Source: Rhodocyclales bacterium
GTDB lineage: Bacteria > Pseudomonadota > Gammaproteobacteria > Burkholderiales > Rhodocyclaceae
Assembly: GCA_016235805.1 (NCBI GenBank)
Contig: JACRIY010000104.1
Span: 1 to 33,399 of the forward strand
Direction of reading: 5' to 3'
DNA: 33,399 nt
In this document: positions 17,562 to 26,791 of the stretch, piece by piece
Layout of the letters: the number at the start of each line of letters is the position of its first letter
Numbering within the stretch: the stretch's first letter is position 1
Program-made: the position numbers and the translations under genes
The notes under the pieces: generated by a model
What the model was told of the DNA's origin: nothing
The model's database searches: none
Seen by the model: the letters and a program-made list of their open reading frames with translations, nothing else

Positions 17562-18530
17562 TTACTTCCGGTAGGCGTCGAGGATCGCCTGCCCTTCGGC
17601 GCCGGCGGTCTTCTGCCATTCGCCGATCATGGTGTCGCCGACCTTCTTTAGGTCGGCCTTCAGCGCGGCTGAAGGCGGTGCGACGGTCATGCCGTTCTTG
17701 GTCAGCTGCTCGAGGTAGAACTTGGTCTTTTCCTCGCTGGTCTTCCAGCCGCGCGCTTCCGCTTCGGCGGAGGCCTTCAACAGTGCATCCTGGGTCGGCT
17801 TGTCCAGCGCATCGAAGGCTTTCTGCGAGACCAGCACGGCGTTCTTCGGCAACCAGGCCTGAGTGTCGTAGAAGTACTTGACCTGTTCCCACACCTTGCT
17901 GTCATAGCCGGTGGCGCCCGAGGTCATGAAGGCGGCGACGGCACCGGTGGCGAGCGCCTGCGAGAGCTCTGCGGCCTGGATGGTCACCGGCTGGGCGCCG
18001 ACCAGTTCGGCGATGCGCGAGGTCTGCGGGCTGTAGGCACGCCACTTGACGCCCTTCAGGTCGCCGCCGGCGTTGATCGGCTTGGCCGAGTAGATGCCTT
18101 GCGGGGGCCAGGGCACGGAGAACAGGATCTTGAGGCCCTGTTTGGCCAGCAGCGCATCCATCGCCGGCTTCTGCGCCGTGGCGAGCTTCTTCGCTTCGGC
18201 ATAGGACGTGGCGAGGAATGGCACGTTGTCGGTGCCGAACAGCGGGTTCTCGTTGGCATAGCCGCCGAAGATGATTTCACCGATCTGCGCCTGGCCGCCC
18301 TGCACCGCGCGCTTGATTTCGTTGGCCTTGTACAGCGAGCCGCCGGGATGCACGGTGATCTTGAGCTTGCCCGCCGTAACTTTTTCTACGTCGGCGGCGA
18401 ACTGGGTGATGTTTTCGGTGTGAAAGTTGGCGGCCGGATAGCCGGTGGGCATGTCCCACTTGGTCTGTGCGGAGACTGACAGTGCAGTGAATCCGAGTGC
18501 GGCGGCGAGCAGGCGTAGGCGGGTGTTCAT
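17562..18530 (-). CDS. TRAP transporter periplasmic substrate-binding protein (DctP family)
   Basis: I choose ATG 18530, which has GTGAGGA about eight bases upstream; a GTG at 18545 is inside that signal. The 322-residue product has a signal peptide (about 1-21, ending in VSAQ). A DctP solute-binding fold follows, with HTENITQFAADVEKVTAGKL, LYKANEIKRAVQGGQAQIGE and the region around GVKWRAYS where DctP proteins carry the carboxylate-binding Arg. This suggests an organic-acid ligand. It is the first gene of the long run that includes 5-oxoprolinase, so 5-oxoproline is a reasonable ligand guess. Confidence 0.93.
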   Translation of the reverse strand: MNTRLRLLAAALGFTALSVSAQTKWDMPTGYPAANFHTENITQFAADVEKVTAGKLKITVHPGGSLYKANEIKRAVQGGQAQIGEIIFGGYANENPLFGTDNVPFLATSYAEAKKLATAQKPAMDALLAKQGLKILFSVPWPPQGIYSAKPINAGGDLKGVKWRAYSPQTSRIAELVGAQPVTIQAAELSQALATGAVAAFMTSGATGYDSKVWEQVKYFYDTQAWLPKNAVLVSQKAFDALDKPTQDALLKASAEAEARGWKTSEEKTKFYLEQLTKNGMTVAPPSAALKADLKKVGDTMIGEWQKTAGAEGQAILDAYRK

Positions 18531-18581
18531 CGGCGGAGTCCTCACGAAGGTGGTGGGCGGGAAGTGGATAAAACAGACAAC

Positions 18582-18610
18582 ACGTTAACATTACATTTAC
18601 AAAACGTCAA
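18582..18610 (-). promoter_or_regulatory. candidate promoter of the TRAP/5-oxoprolinase run
   Basis: On the minus strand TTGACG (18610-18605) and TAACGT (18587-18582) are separated by 17 bases, pointing at the binding-protein gene. The -35 is near consensus and the -10 is weak, which suits an activated or de-repressed promoter. It lies in the AT-rich divergent region shared with the MarR-like gene. Confidence 0.45.
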
Positions 18611-18626
18611 TAAAATGTTTCAATTA

Positions 18627-18640
18627 TTTGGTCGATCAAA
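18627..18640. promoter_or_regulatory. candidate operator palindrome
   Basis: TTTGGTCGATCAAA is an inverted repeat with six of seven pairs matching, 17 bases before the regulator start and about 100 bases before the divergent binding-protein start. MarR-type proteins bind such short palindromes near their own promoters. A second, looser repeat (AACATT at 18587-18592 and AATGTT at 18614-18619) flanks the candidate promoter. Confidence 0.45.
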
Positions 18641-18657
18641 TACCGGAATCCATCATC

Positions 18658-19218
18658 ATGGCAAAAAGGCCTACAGGCAAGCCTTCCACGACGCAGGGTG
18701 CAATTGTCGATTCCGACGTGCGCCGCATCGTTTCCTCCGAACACCTGGTGTCGGACCGTTGTCCGGAATTGTCGGAACTGGAGTTCGGCCTGATCATCGC
18801 CAGCCACGCCTTTGGTCGCTGGATGACGCGCTGCATGGCCGGCGCCGGCGTCAAGGACATGACGGAAACCGAGATCCTGGTGGTCCATCACGTCAACCAT
18901 CGCGGGCGCGAGAAGAAACTCGCCGACATCTGCTTCGTGCTCAACATCGAGGACACCCATGTGGTTTCCTATGCGCTGAAGAAGCTTGCCAACCTGGGCC
19001 TGGTGTCCGGCGAACGTCGCGGCAAGGAGGTGTTCTGGTCGACCACCAGGGCCGGCCAGGATCTCTGCGAACGCTATCGGCAAGTGCGCGAGGCCTGCCT
19101 GATGCCGGGCTTTTCCGGAGCGGACGAGGAAAATGTCCGCATCGGCGACCTCGCCCGTCTGCTGCGCACTCTTTCGGGACGCTATGACCAGGGTGCCCGC
19201 GCCGCGTCATCCATCTGA
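18658..19218 (+). CDS. MarR-like winged-helix transcriptional regulator
   Basis: I choose ATG 18658; the frame is open from 18628 but that extension starts with TTG inside the palindrome. The 186-residue product has a central winged-helix domain (about 55-135) with LVVHHVNHRGREKKLADICF, a recognition-helix region EDTHVVSYALKKLANLGLV, and a wing GERRGKEVFWSTT, matching MarR-family topology. There is no obvious effector domain beyond it. It is divergent from the TRAP/5-oxoprolinase run and 15 bases upstream of the glutamate dehydrogenase gene. It therefore probably regulates both; whether it senses glutamate, 5-oxoproline or something else is unknown. Confidence 0.86.
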   Translation: MAKRPTGKPSTTQGAIVDSDVRRIVSSEHLVSDRCPELSELEFGLIIASHAFGRWMTRCMAGAGVKDMTETEILVVHHVNHRGREKKLADICFVLNIEDTHVVSYALKKLANLGLVSGERRGKEVFWSTTRAGQDLCERYRQVREACLMPGFSGADEENVRIGDLARLLRTLSGRYDQGARAASSI

Positions 19219-19233
19219 TCTTCGGGAGCCATC

Positions 19234-20517
<1,284 letters not shown>

Positions 20518-20526
20518 CGCGACGCT

Positions 20527-20550
20527 TTGGCGCCGTGTCGCCAGCGCCAA
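20527..20550. terminator. possible hairpin terminator between convergent genes
   Basis: TTGGCGC (20527-20533) pairs with GCGCCAA (20544-20550) around a ten-base loop, between the gdhA stop and the aapM stop. The following bases are only modestly T-rich (CTTTC), so it is a weak candidate. Confidence 0.35.
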
Positions 20551-20577
20551 CTTTCACGTTGACGTCGAGCGATCTGC

Positions 20578-21627
20578 TTAGCGGGCGGCATGCTCGAAGC
20601 CGCGGCTGAAGCGCGACATTGCGTGGCAGCCGATCCAGTAGATCAGCGCGATGAACAGGTAGCCTTCGAGGTGGAATGACCGCCATTCGGGGTCGCCCGC
20701 CAGCGCCAGCGACAGCGAACCGGTGAGTTCGTAGAGGCTGACCACGGTGACCAGCGAAGTGTCCTTGAAGATGCTGACCGCGCTGTTCATCATCGATGGC
20801 ACCACGGCGCGCAGGGCCTGCGGCAGGATGATCCAGCGCATCGCCTGCCAGCGGCCGAGGCCCAGCGCGGCAGCTGCGTCGTGCTGCCCGGCAGGGATCG
20901 CCAGCAGGCCACCGCGGATGGTTTCCGAAAGGTAGGCCGCGGCGAACAGCACGATGCCGAGCAGCACGCGCAGCAGCACGTCGATCGAGATGCCCGGTGG
21001 CAGCAGCAGCGGAAAGAGAAACGATGCGAGGAACAGCACCGAGATCAGTGGCACGCCGCGCACCAGTTCGACGTAGCCGCGGCACAGACCGCGCAGCAGC
21101 GGCAAGCTGGAGAAGCGGCCCAGCGCGACCAGGATCGCCAGCGGAAACGCTAGCAGCATGCCCAGCGTCGCCAGCAGCAGCGTCAGCGGAAAGCCGCCCC
21201 ACTGGTCGCTGCCGACCGGCTGCAGGCCGAAGCGGCCGCCGCCCATCAGGATGAAGAAAGCCGGCATGGCCACGGCCCAGGCCATGGTCATCATTCGCAA
21301 GGGCAGCAGGCGGCGACCGCTGGCGACGATCACGACCAGCAGCAGCGCGGTCGCCAGCAGCGGCCGCCATTGCTCTTCATGCGGATAGCGCCCGAACAGG
21401 ATGATGCGGTATTTCTCGGCCACCACCCCCCAGCAGGCGCCGGCGTGGCTGGCGGCCTGGCAGGCGCCGGCATCGGCGCGGAATACCGCCTGCAGCAGCA
21501 GCCAGTCGACCAGGCCCGGCAGCCACCAGAGCGCCGCCGCCACCAGCGCCACGGTGGTCGCGGAACTGAGGGCGTCGGAAAACAGGTTGCGCCGCAGCCA
21601 GTCGCGCAGGGGCGGGGGTTTAGTCAC
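20578..21627 (-). CDS. aapM: amino-acid ABC transporter permease, AapM-like
   Basis: I place the start at GTG 21627, which overlaps the aapQ stop as GTGA; the longer frame is overlap with aapQ. The 349-residue product is an inner-membrane permease of the polar amino-acid (HisM/AapM) family. Several helices precede the binding-protein-dependent transport domain in the C-terminal half. The ATPase-contact loop is visible as the segment ending AAALGLGRWQAMRWIILPQA. It pairs with AapQ and AapJ. The gene that usually follows, the ATPase aapP, is absent: the next gene is convergent. Confidence 0.92.
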   Translation of the reverse strand: MTKPPPLRDWLRRNLFSDALSSATTVALVAAALWWLPGLVDWLLLQAVFRADAGACQAASHAGACWGVVAEKYRIILFGRYPHEEQWRPLLATALLLVVIVASGRRLLPLRMMTMAWAVAMPAFFILMGGGRFGLQPVGSDQWGGFPLTLLLATLGMLLAFPLAILVALGRFSSLPLLRGLCRGYVELVRGVPLISVLFLASFLFPLLLPPGISIDVLLRVLLGIVLFAAAYLSETIRGGLLAIPAGQHDAAAALGLGRWQAMRWIILPQALRAVVPSMMNSAVSIFKDTSLVTVVSLYELTGSLSLALAGDPEWRSFHLEGYLFIALIYWIGCHAMSRFSRGFEHAAR

Positions 21628-22622
21628 GAGCGATCCGCCCAGCGTCCGCTGCGGCGCTCCAGCCAGGCGCTGAGCCAGGCGGTGAGCAGCGACAGGATCA
21701 GGTACACGGCCATGATCAGCGCGATGCACTCGGCGGCGCGGCCAGTCTGGTTCAGCGTGGTGTTCGCCACCGAGACCAGTTCCGGATAACCGATGGCGAC
21801 CGCCAGCGAGGCGTTCTTGGTGAGGCTCAGGTGCTGGTTGGTCAGCGGCGGAATGATGCCGCGCAAGGCCTGCGGCAGCAGCACCAGGCGGAAGTTCTGC
21901 AGCCGCGTCAGGCCCAGCGCCAGCGCCGCTTCGCTTTGTCCGCGCGGCACCGCCGCGATGCCGGCGCGCACCGTCTCGGCAACGTAGGCCGCGGTGTAGA
22001 AGCTGAGGCCGAGCAGCAGGGCCAGGTACTCCGGCGTCATGGCCGCGCCGCCGCTGATGTTCATTGCGCCGCGTTGCGGCAGGTTGAGCAGGCCGCCGTC
22101 GCCGCCCAGCCAGGGCAGCGACAGGCCGCTCTTACTGAGGAATACGTGCGGTGCCAGTTGCAGCGCCTCGCTGGCGGCGGGCAGCAGGTCGGTCACGATG
22201 AAGTACCAGGCCAGCAGCTGCAGCAGCAGCGGCACGTTGCGCAGGGCCTCGACATAGGCGCCGCACAGCTTGCGCAGCAGCAGGTTGGGTGACAGGCGGC
22301 CGAGTCCGACCAAGGTGCCGAACAGGGTGCTGATCAAGATCGCCGGCAGCGCCACGCGCAGCGTGTTGGCCAGGCCGGCGGCCAGCGCCCAAAGTACGCT
22401 GTCGGTCGAATCGAAGGGCAGCAGGCTTTCGCCGATGCCGAAACCCGCCGGTTCGAGCAGGAAGTCGAAGCCGCTGCGGATGCCGCGTTCGCGCATGTTG
22501 GTGGCAGTCGCATCAATCAGCCACCACAGCAGCGCCAGCAGCAGCCCCGCGATCAGTGCCTGGAGGCCGATGTTGCGCCAGCGTGCCGCAGGAGTCGGCG
22601 CTGGCGCTACGGCGATGGGCAT
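21624..22622 (-). CDS. aapQ: amino-acid ABC transporter permease, AapQ-like
   Basis: The chosen ATG 22622 lies four bases after the aapJ stop, giving 332 residues. An N-terminal helix is followed by a long non-conserved periplasmic part and the permease domain with about five to six helices. The EAA-like loop reads AALALGLTRLQNFRLVLLPQ. AapQ-type permeases are distinguished by a long insertion between early helices, seen here around residues 150-210. It forms a heterodimer with AapM for uptake of general L-amino acids including glutamate. Confidence 0.92.
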   Translation of the reverse strand: MPIAVAPAPTPAARWRNIGLQALIAGLLLALLWWLIDATATNMRERGIRSGFDFLLEPAGFGIGESLLPFDSTDSVLWALAAGLANTLRVALPAILISTLFGTLVGLGRLSPNLLLRKLCGAYVEALRNVPLLLQLLAWYFIVTDLLPAASEALQLAPHVFLSKSGLSLPWLGGDGGLLNLPQRGAMNISGGAAMTPEYLALLLGLSFYTAAYVAETVRAGIAAVPRGQSEAALALGLTRLQNFRLVLLPQALRGIIPPLTNQHLSLTKNASLAVAIGYPELVSVANTTLNQTGRAAECIALIMAVYLILSLLTAWLSAWLERRSGRWADRS

Positions 22623-22626
22623 CGCT

Positions 22627-23640
22627 TCAGCGCACCGGCGGTGCGTAGAGCAGGCCGCCCTTGTTCCACAGGGCATTGGCGCCGCGCGGCAGCTTCAGCG
22701 GCGAGTCCTTGCCGACGTTGCGCTGGAAAATTTCGCCGTAGTTGCCTACCGCCTTCACCGCGCGCGCCGCCCAGTCGCGTTCCAGGCCGAGCAGTTTGCC
22801 GCTGTCCTCGGCGCCGCCGAGCAGGCGCTGGATGGCCGGGTCGGGGCTGGACTTCATCTGCTCCAGGTTGGCCTGGGTGATGCCGTATTCCTCGGCTTCG
22901 ATCAGGGCGAAGATCACCCACTTGACGATGGCGAACCACTCGTCGTCGCCGCGCCGCACCACCGGCCCCAGCGGCTCCTTGGAAATCAGTTCGGGCAGCA
23001 CCACGTAGTCGTCGGGATTGGGCGCCTCCTTGCTGCGGATGAAGGCCAGCGCGGAGGCGTCGGTGGTATAGGCCTGGCAGCGGCCGCTGAAGAAGGCCTT
23101 GATCGAGGCCTCGAATTTCTCGAACACCACCGGCTTGACCTTGATGCCTTGCGCCTTGAACCAGTCGCCGAGGTTCTTCTCCGTGGTGGTGCCCGACTGC
23201 ACGCAGATTTCCGCGTTCTTCAACTGCTTCGCGCCGGTGATCTTGAGCTTCTTCGGCACCAGGAAGCCCTGGCCGTCGTAGTAGGTCACGGCGGTGAAAT
23301 GCAGGCCGAGCGAGGCGTCGCGCGTCAGGGTCCAGGTCGTGTTGCGCGACAGCAGGTCGATCTCGCCAGACTGGAGCGCCGTGAAGCGCTGCTGCGCATT
23401 GAGCGGCACGTACTTGACCTTGCCGGGATCGTTGAGCACCGCCGCCGCAATGGCGCGACAGATGTCGACGTCCATGCCGTTCCAGCGGCCCTGGCTGTCC
23501 GCCGCGGAAAAGCCGATAACCCCGGTGCTGACGCCGCAGGCCAGTTGCGCCTTCTGGCGCACCTGGTCGAGGGTCTTGCCGGCGTGCGCCGGAGCATGCG
23601 CGAACAGCAGCAAGGTCAGGGCGATGGTCGGGAGTCTCAT
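22627..23640 (-). CDS. aapJ: amino-acid ABC transporter substrate-binding protein, AapJ-like
   Basis: The 337-residue product has a signal peptide (about 1-20, ending AHA) and the periplasmic binding fold of the AapJ/BztA group. Typical blocks are GVIGFSAADSQGRWNGMDVD, LLSRNTTWTLTRDASLGL, and FFSGRCQAYTTDASALA. These proteins bind a broad range of L-amino acids, often glutamate, aspartate, glutamine and asparagine. It is the first gene of the aapJ-aapQ-aapM set and starts 41 bases after the dinB stop on the same strand. Confidence 0.94.
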   Translation of the reverse strand: MRLPTIALTLLLFAHAPAHAGKTLDQVRQKAQLACGVSTGVIGFSAADSQGRWNGMDVDICRAIAAAVLNDPGKVKYVPLNAQQRFTALQSGEIDLLSRNTTWTLTRDASLGLHFTAVTYYDGQGFLVPKKLKITGAKQLKNAEICVQSGTTTEKNLGDWFKAQGIKVKPVVFEKFEASIKAFFSGRCQAYTTDASALAFIRSKEAPNPDDYVVLPELISKEPLGPVVRRGDDEWFAIVKWVIFALIEAEEYGITQANLEQMKSSPDPAIQRLLGGAEDSGKLLGLERDWAARAVKAVGNYGEIFQRNVGKDSPLKLPRGANALWNKGGLLYAPPVR

Positions 23641-23681
23641 TGGATTGGGCGCCGGCGGGCGATCGGTGGCAGGAATTCATT

Positions 23682-24887
23682 CTAACAAGCACTGTCGCCC
23701 GAGCCCGTGTTGCTTCCGTGTCCGGGCCACTCCTGCAGCGGGAAGAGGGGCAGTTCCCCCTGCGGCGATCCGGCCACGATCGGCGCATCGCTTTCCAATG
23801 ACAACGTGCTGGCGCGCACGCCGAGCAGCCTGAGCTTGCGTTCCAGCGGCACGCGGCGCAGGCAGTCGCCGGCGGCACGGCGGATCACCGCTGGGTCGGA
23901 GGTCGGTGCCGGCAGCGTCAGGTCGCGGGTGACGGTGCGGAAGTCGTCGTAGCGCAGCTTGATGCCGATGGTGCGAGCCAGGTAACCCTTGCGCTCCAGG
24001 TCGCCGGCGACCCGTGTGCACAGTGAGGTGAATACGTCGGAGAGCACGGCGCGGTCGTGGCGTGGATGGAGGTCGCGCTCGAAGGTGGTTTCGCGGCTGA
24101 TCGATTTCGGTTCCGAACTCGTCACCACCGGTCGCTCGTCGATGCCGTGGGCGGCGGCGTGCAGCCATTCGGCATAGCTGCGGCCGAAGTGGGCCTGCAG
24201 CAGCGCCGGTTCGGCTTGTGCCAGTTCGGCGATGGTGGAGATGCCCAGCGCCGCGAGTTTCTCGCCGGCCTTGGGTCCGATTCCGTTGATCTTGCGCACC
24301 GGCAGCGGCCAGATGCGTTTCGGCACGTCAGCCTGGTCGAGCAGGGTGAGGCCGTCGGGCTTTTCGAGATCGGAGCAGATTTTCGACAGCAGCTTGTTGG
24401 GAGTGACGCCGATCGAACAGGACAGCCCGGTGGCATCCTTCACGGCCTGCTTGATGCGCCGCGCCAGCGCCAGCGTTTCGTCCGGTAGGTCGCTCAGGTC
24501 GATGTAGATCTCGTCGATGCCGCGGTTCTCGATGTGGGGCGCGATGGTGGCGACGGCGGCCTTGAACAGCCGCGAATAGTGGCGATAGGCGTCGAAGTCG
24601 ACCGGCAGCAGGATGGCATCGGGCGCCAGCTTCGCCGCTTTCATCACGCCCATTCCGGAGAACACGCCCAGTGCCCGCGCTTCGTAGGTCGAGGTGGTGG
24701 TCACGCCGCGCCCGACATAGTTGCGCAGGCGGGAGAAGCGGCGCGTGCCGTCGGCCAGCAATTCGGGCTGATGGTCGCGCCGGCCGCCGATCACCACCGG
24801 CTGGCCACGCAATTCGGGATAGCGCAGCAGTTCGACCGACGCATAGAAGGCGTCCATGTCGAGGTGGGCGATGCGGCGTGGATTCAT
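23682..24887 (-). CDS. dinB: DNA polymerase IV (Y family)
   Basis: From ATG 24887 the product is 401 residues. It carries the Y-family catalytic motif HLDMDAFYASVE (Asp10 with Tyr15 in the steric-gate position) and the second acidic motif IDEIYIDLSD. It also has CSIGVTPNKLLSKICSDLEKPDG, and helix-hairpin-helix residues around INGIGPKAGEKL. The C terminus has QGELPLF, a likely sliding-clamp-binding peptide. The enzyme copies damaged DNA with low fidelity. No ribosome-binding site is clear; an upstream in-frame GTG at 24932 and ATG at 24923 are alternatives. No CTGT-N8-ACAG LexA box is seen before it. Confidence 0.95.
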   Translation of the reverse strand: MNPRRIAHLDMDAFYASVELLRYPELRGQPVVIGGRRDHQPELLADGTRRFSRLRNYVGRGVTTTSTYEARALGVFSGMGVMKAAKLAPDAILLPVDFDAYRHYSRLFKAAVATIAPHIENRGIDEIYIDLSDLPDETLALARRIKQAVKDATGLSCSIGVTPNKLLSKICSDLEKPDGLTLLDQADVPKRIWPLPVRKINGIGPKAGEKLAALGISTIAELAQAEPALLQAHFGRSYAEWLHAAAHGIDERPVVTSSEPKSISRETTFERDLHPRHDRAVLSDVFTSLCTRVAGDLERKGYLARTIGIKLRYDDFRTVTRDLTLPAPTSDPAVIRRAAGDCLRRVPLERKLRLLGVRASTLSLESDAPIVAGSPQGELPLFPLQEWPGHGSNTGSGDSAC

Positions 24888-24982
24888 CGGGCGGCAAGAT
24901 ACCGCAAGTCGCGAGGTTTGCATGTCGCCCACGGGTTTGGGCTAGGATTGTCGAAACACGCATTGCCTGAACGGACTCCGCC

Positions 24983-26146
24983 ATGATCGACGACCTGCTG
25001 ACGCCCCTTGTGCCGAAAATCGCCGCCTTCCGCCGCGACATTCACGCCCATCCTGAACTGGCATTCGACGAGCTGCGCACATCGCAGAAAGTGGCGGATT
25101 ATCTGGCCGGAATCGGCCTCGAAGTGCACCGCGGCATCGCGCGTACCGGCGTGGTCGCCAGGCTCAAGCTCGGAAGCAGCCCGCGCGCCATTGGCCTGCG
25201 TGCCGACATGGATGCGCTGCCCCTGTCGGAACTGAACAGCTTTCCCCACCATTCGACGCATGCCGGAAAGATGCACGCCTGCGGCCACGACGGCCACACG
25301 GCGATGCTGGTTGGGGCAGCGGAAGCCTTGTGCAAGTTGCGCGACTTCGACGGGACGGTGTATTTCATCTTCCAGCCGGCGGAAGAACACGAAGGCGGCG
25401 GCCGCGTGATGGTGGAGGAGGGCTTGTTCGAACGCTTCCCGATGGACATGGTGTTCGGCCTGCACAACTGGCCCGGGATGGCGGCCGGCAGTTTCGGCGT
25501 CACCGAGGGGCCGGTGATGGCCGGCGCGGATCGTTTCGAGATCGAGATCACCGGGCGCGGTGGCCACGCCGCGATGCCTCACCAGGCGGTGGACGTGGTC
25601 CTGGCCGGCAGCGCCCTGGTGCAGGCGGTCCAGTCGCTGGTGTCGCGCAATACGGATCCGCTCGATGGCGCCGTGGTCAGCGTGACGCGCTTCCACGCCG
25701 GGCATGCCGACAACGTCCTACCCGAGACCGCAATACTCGGTGGCACGGTGCGCTCGCTCGACGGTGAATTGCAGGATGCGCTGGAAGCCGGCTTGCGCCG
25801 GGTCTGCAGCGGTATCGAGGCGACCTACCGCGTAGGCATCGACCTGCGCTACGAGCGCGGTTACCCGCCGACCTTCAACGCAGCCGAGCCTGCCGCCATC
25901 GCACGCGAGGTGGCGCGCCACGTCGCCGGCGAACACCGGGTGCAGACGACCCTGCCGCCGAGCATGGGCGCCGAGGACTTCGCCTACCTGGCGAAGGTGG
26001 TTCCGGGCTGCTATGTCTGGCTGGGCAACGGGCCGGGCGAAGGCGGCTGCATGCTGCACAGTCCGCACTACGACTTCAACGACGACATCATCGCCACCGG
26101 CATCCGCTACTGGGTGCGGCTGGTCGAGCGGGCGCTGGCGCCGTAA
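24983..26146 (+). CDS. M20-family amidohydrolase (hippurate hydrolase-like)
   Basis: The 387-residue product is an M20D-type metallo-amidohydrolase of the hippurate / N-acyl-amino-acid / IAA-amino-acid hydrolase group. Metal-binding residues are visible in HACGHDGHTAML, FQPAEEHEGG, FGLHNWPGM and the C-terminal HSPHYDFND. The catalytic dimer insertion is present. There is no signal peptide, so it is cytoplasmic. It probably cleaves an N-acyl or N-aroyl amino acid, releasing a free amino acid, which would suit the amino-acid-use genes nearby; the substrate is not known. It is divergent from dinB and ends at a strong terminator. Confidence 0.93.
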   Translation: MIDDLLTPLVPKIAAFRRDIHAHPELAFDELRTSQKVADYLAGIGLEVHRGIARTGVVARLKLGSSPRAIGLRADMDALPLSELNSFPHHSTHAGKMHACGHDGHTAMLVGAAEALCKLRDFDGTVYFIFQPAEEHEGGGRVMVEEGLFERFPMDMVFGLHNWPGMAAGSFGVTEGPVMAGADRFEIEITGRGGHAAMPHQAVDVVLAGSALVQAVQSLVSRNTDPLDGAVVSVTRFHAGHADNVLPETAILGGTVRSLDGELQDALEAGLRRVCSGIEATYRVGIDLRYERGYPPTFNAAEPAAIAREVARHVAGEHRVQTTLPPSMGAEDFAYLAKVVPGCYVWLGNGPGEGGCMLHSPHYDFNDDIIATGIRYWVRLVERALAP

Positions 26147-26179
26147 AAGCAAAGGGCAGCCGAAGCTGCCCTTTGCTTT
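26146..26179. terminator. strong bidirectional rho-independent terminator
   Basis: A perfect 15-pair stem (26146-26160 with 26165-26179) has a CGAA tetraloop. The stem begins in A and ends in T runs on both strands. It lies between the convergent amidohydrolase and efp genes and should end both transcripts. Confidence 0.92.
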
Positions 26180-26199
26180 TTGATGCCGCGACAGCGAAC

Positions 26200-26757
26200 T
26201 TACTTCACGCGGTTCTTGTACTCGCCGGTGCGGGTGTCGATCTCGATCTTGTTGCCGATCTCGACGAACAGCGGTACGGGCAGTTCCATGCCGGTGCTGA
26301 TCTTGGCCGGCTTCATGACCTTGCCCGAGGTATCGCCCTTGACGGCGGGTTCGGTGTAGATCACTTCACGCACCACGCTGTTGGGCATTTCGACCGAAAT
26401 CGCCTTGCCGTCGTAGAACACCACTTCGACCGGCATGCCGTCTTCGAGGTAGTTCACGGCGTCGACCATGTTCTCACCTTCGACTTCGTACTGGTTGTAC
26501 TCGGAGTCCATGAACACGTACATCGGGTCGGCAAAGTAGGAATAGGTGCATTCCTTGCGCTCGGGCACCACCTGCTCGAACTTGTCGTCGGCCTTGTAGA
26601 TCGACTCCGAAGCGGCCCCGGTGAGCAGGTTCTTGAACTTGAACTTTACGACGGCCGAGCTGCGGCCGCCCTTGTTGTATTCGGCTTTTTGCACGACGAG
26701 CGGATCATTGCCGACCATCACGACATTGCCGGCACGGAGTTCCTGGGCGGTTTTCAT
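26200..26757 (-). CDS. efp: translation elongation factor P
   Basis: EF-P relieves ribosomes stalled at consecutive prolines. The 185-residue product has the three-domain length of the family and starts [15 protein letters not shown]. The modification loop reads [17 protein letters not shown], which puts Arg at position 32. Arg32 is the residue rhamnosylated in the EarP-dependent branch, while lysine is used in the EpmA and YmfI branches. The earP gene is directly upstream on the same strand, 34 bases away. An unmodified or lysine-type EF-P can therefore be excluded with fair certainty. Confidence 0.98.
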   Translation of the reverse strand: MKTAQELRAGNVVMVGNDPLVVQKAEYNKGGRSSAVVKFKFKNLLTGAASESIYKADDKFEQVVPERKECTYSYFADPMYVFMDSEYNQYEVEGENMVDAVNYLEDGMPVEVVFYDGKAISVEMPNSVVREVIYTEPAVKGDTSGKVMKPAKISTGMELPVPLFVEIGNKIEIDTRTGEYKNRVK

Positions 26758-26791
26758 GGTTGTGCTTCCTGCAGCGGAAATTTGGAACCCG

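Noticed and set aside
17560-17892. N-terminal extension of the TRAP small permease
   Set aside because: It overlaps the binding-protein gene in another frame and lacks hydrophobic or family features; GTG 17559 gives the normal length.
22270-23685. Long plus-strand open frame of 471 residues
   Set aside because: It is antisense to aapQ and aapJ, which have clear families, signal peptide and coupled starts.
24888-24982. LexA box before dinB
   Set aside because: No CTGT-N8-ACAG or close variant was found on either strand of the divergent region.
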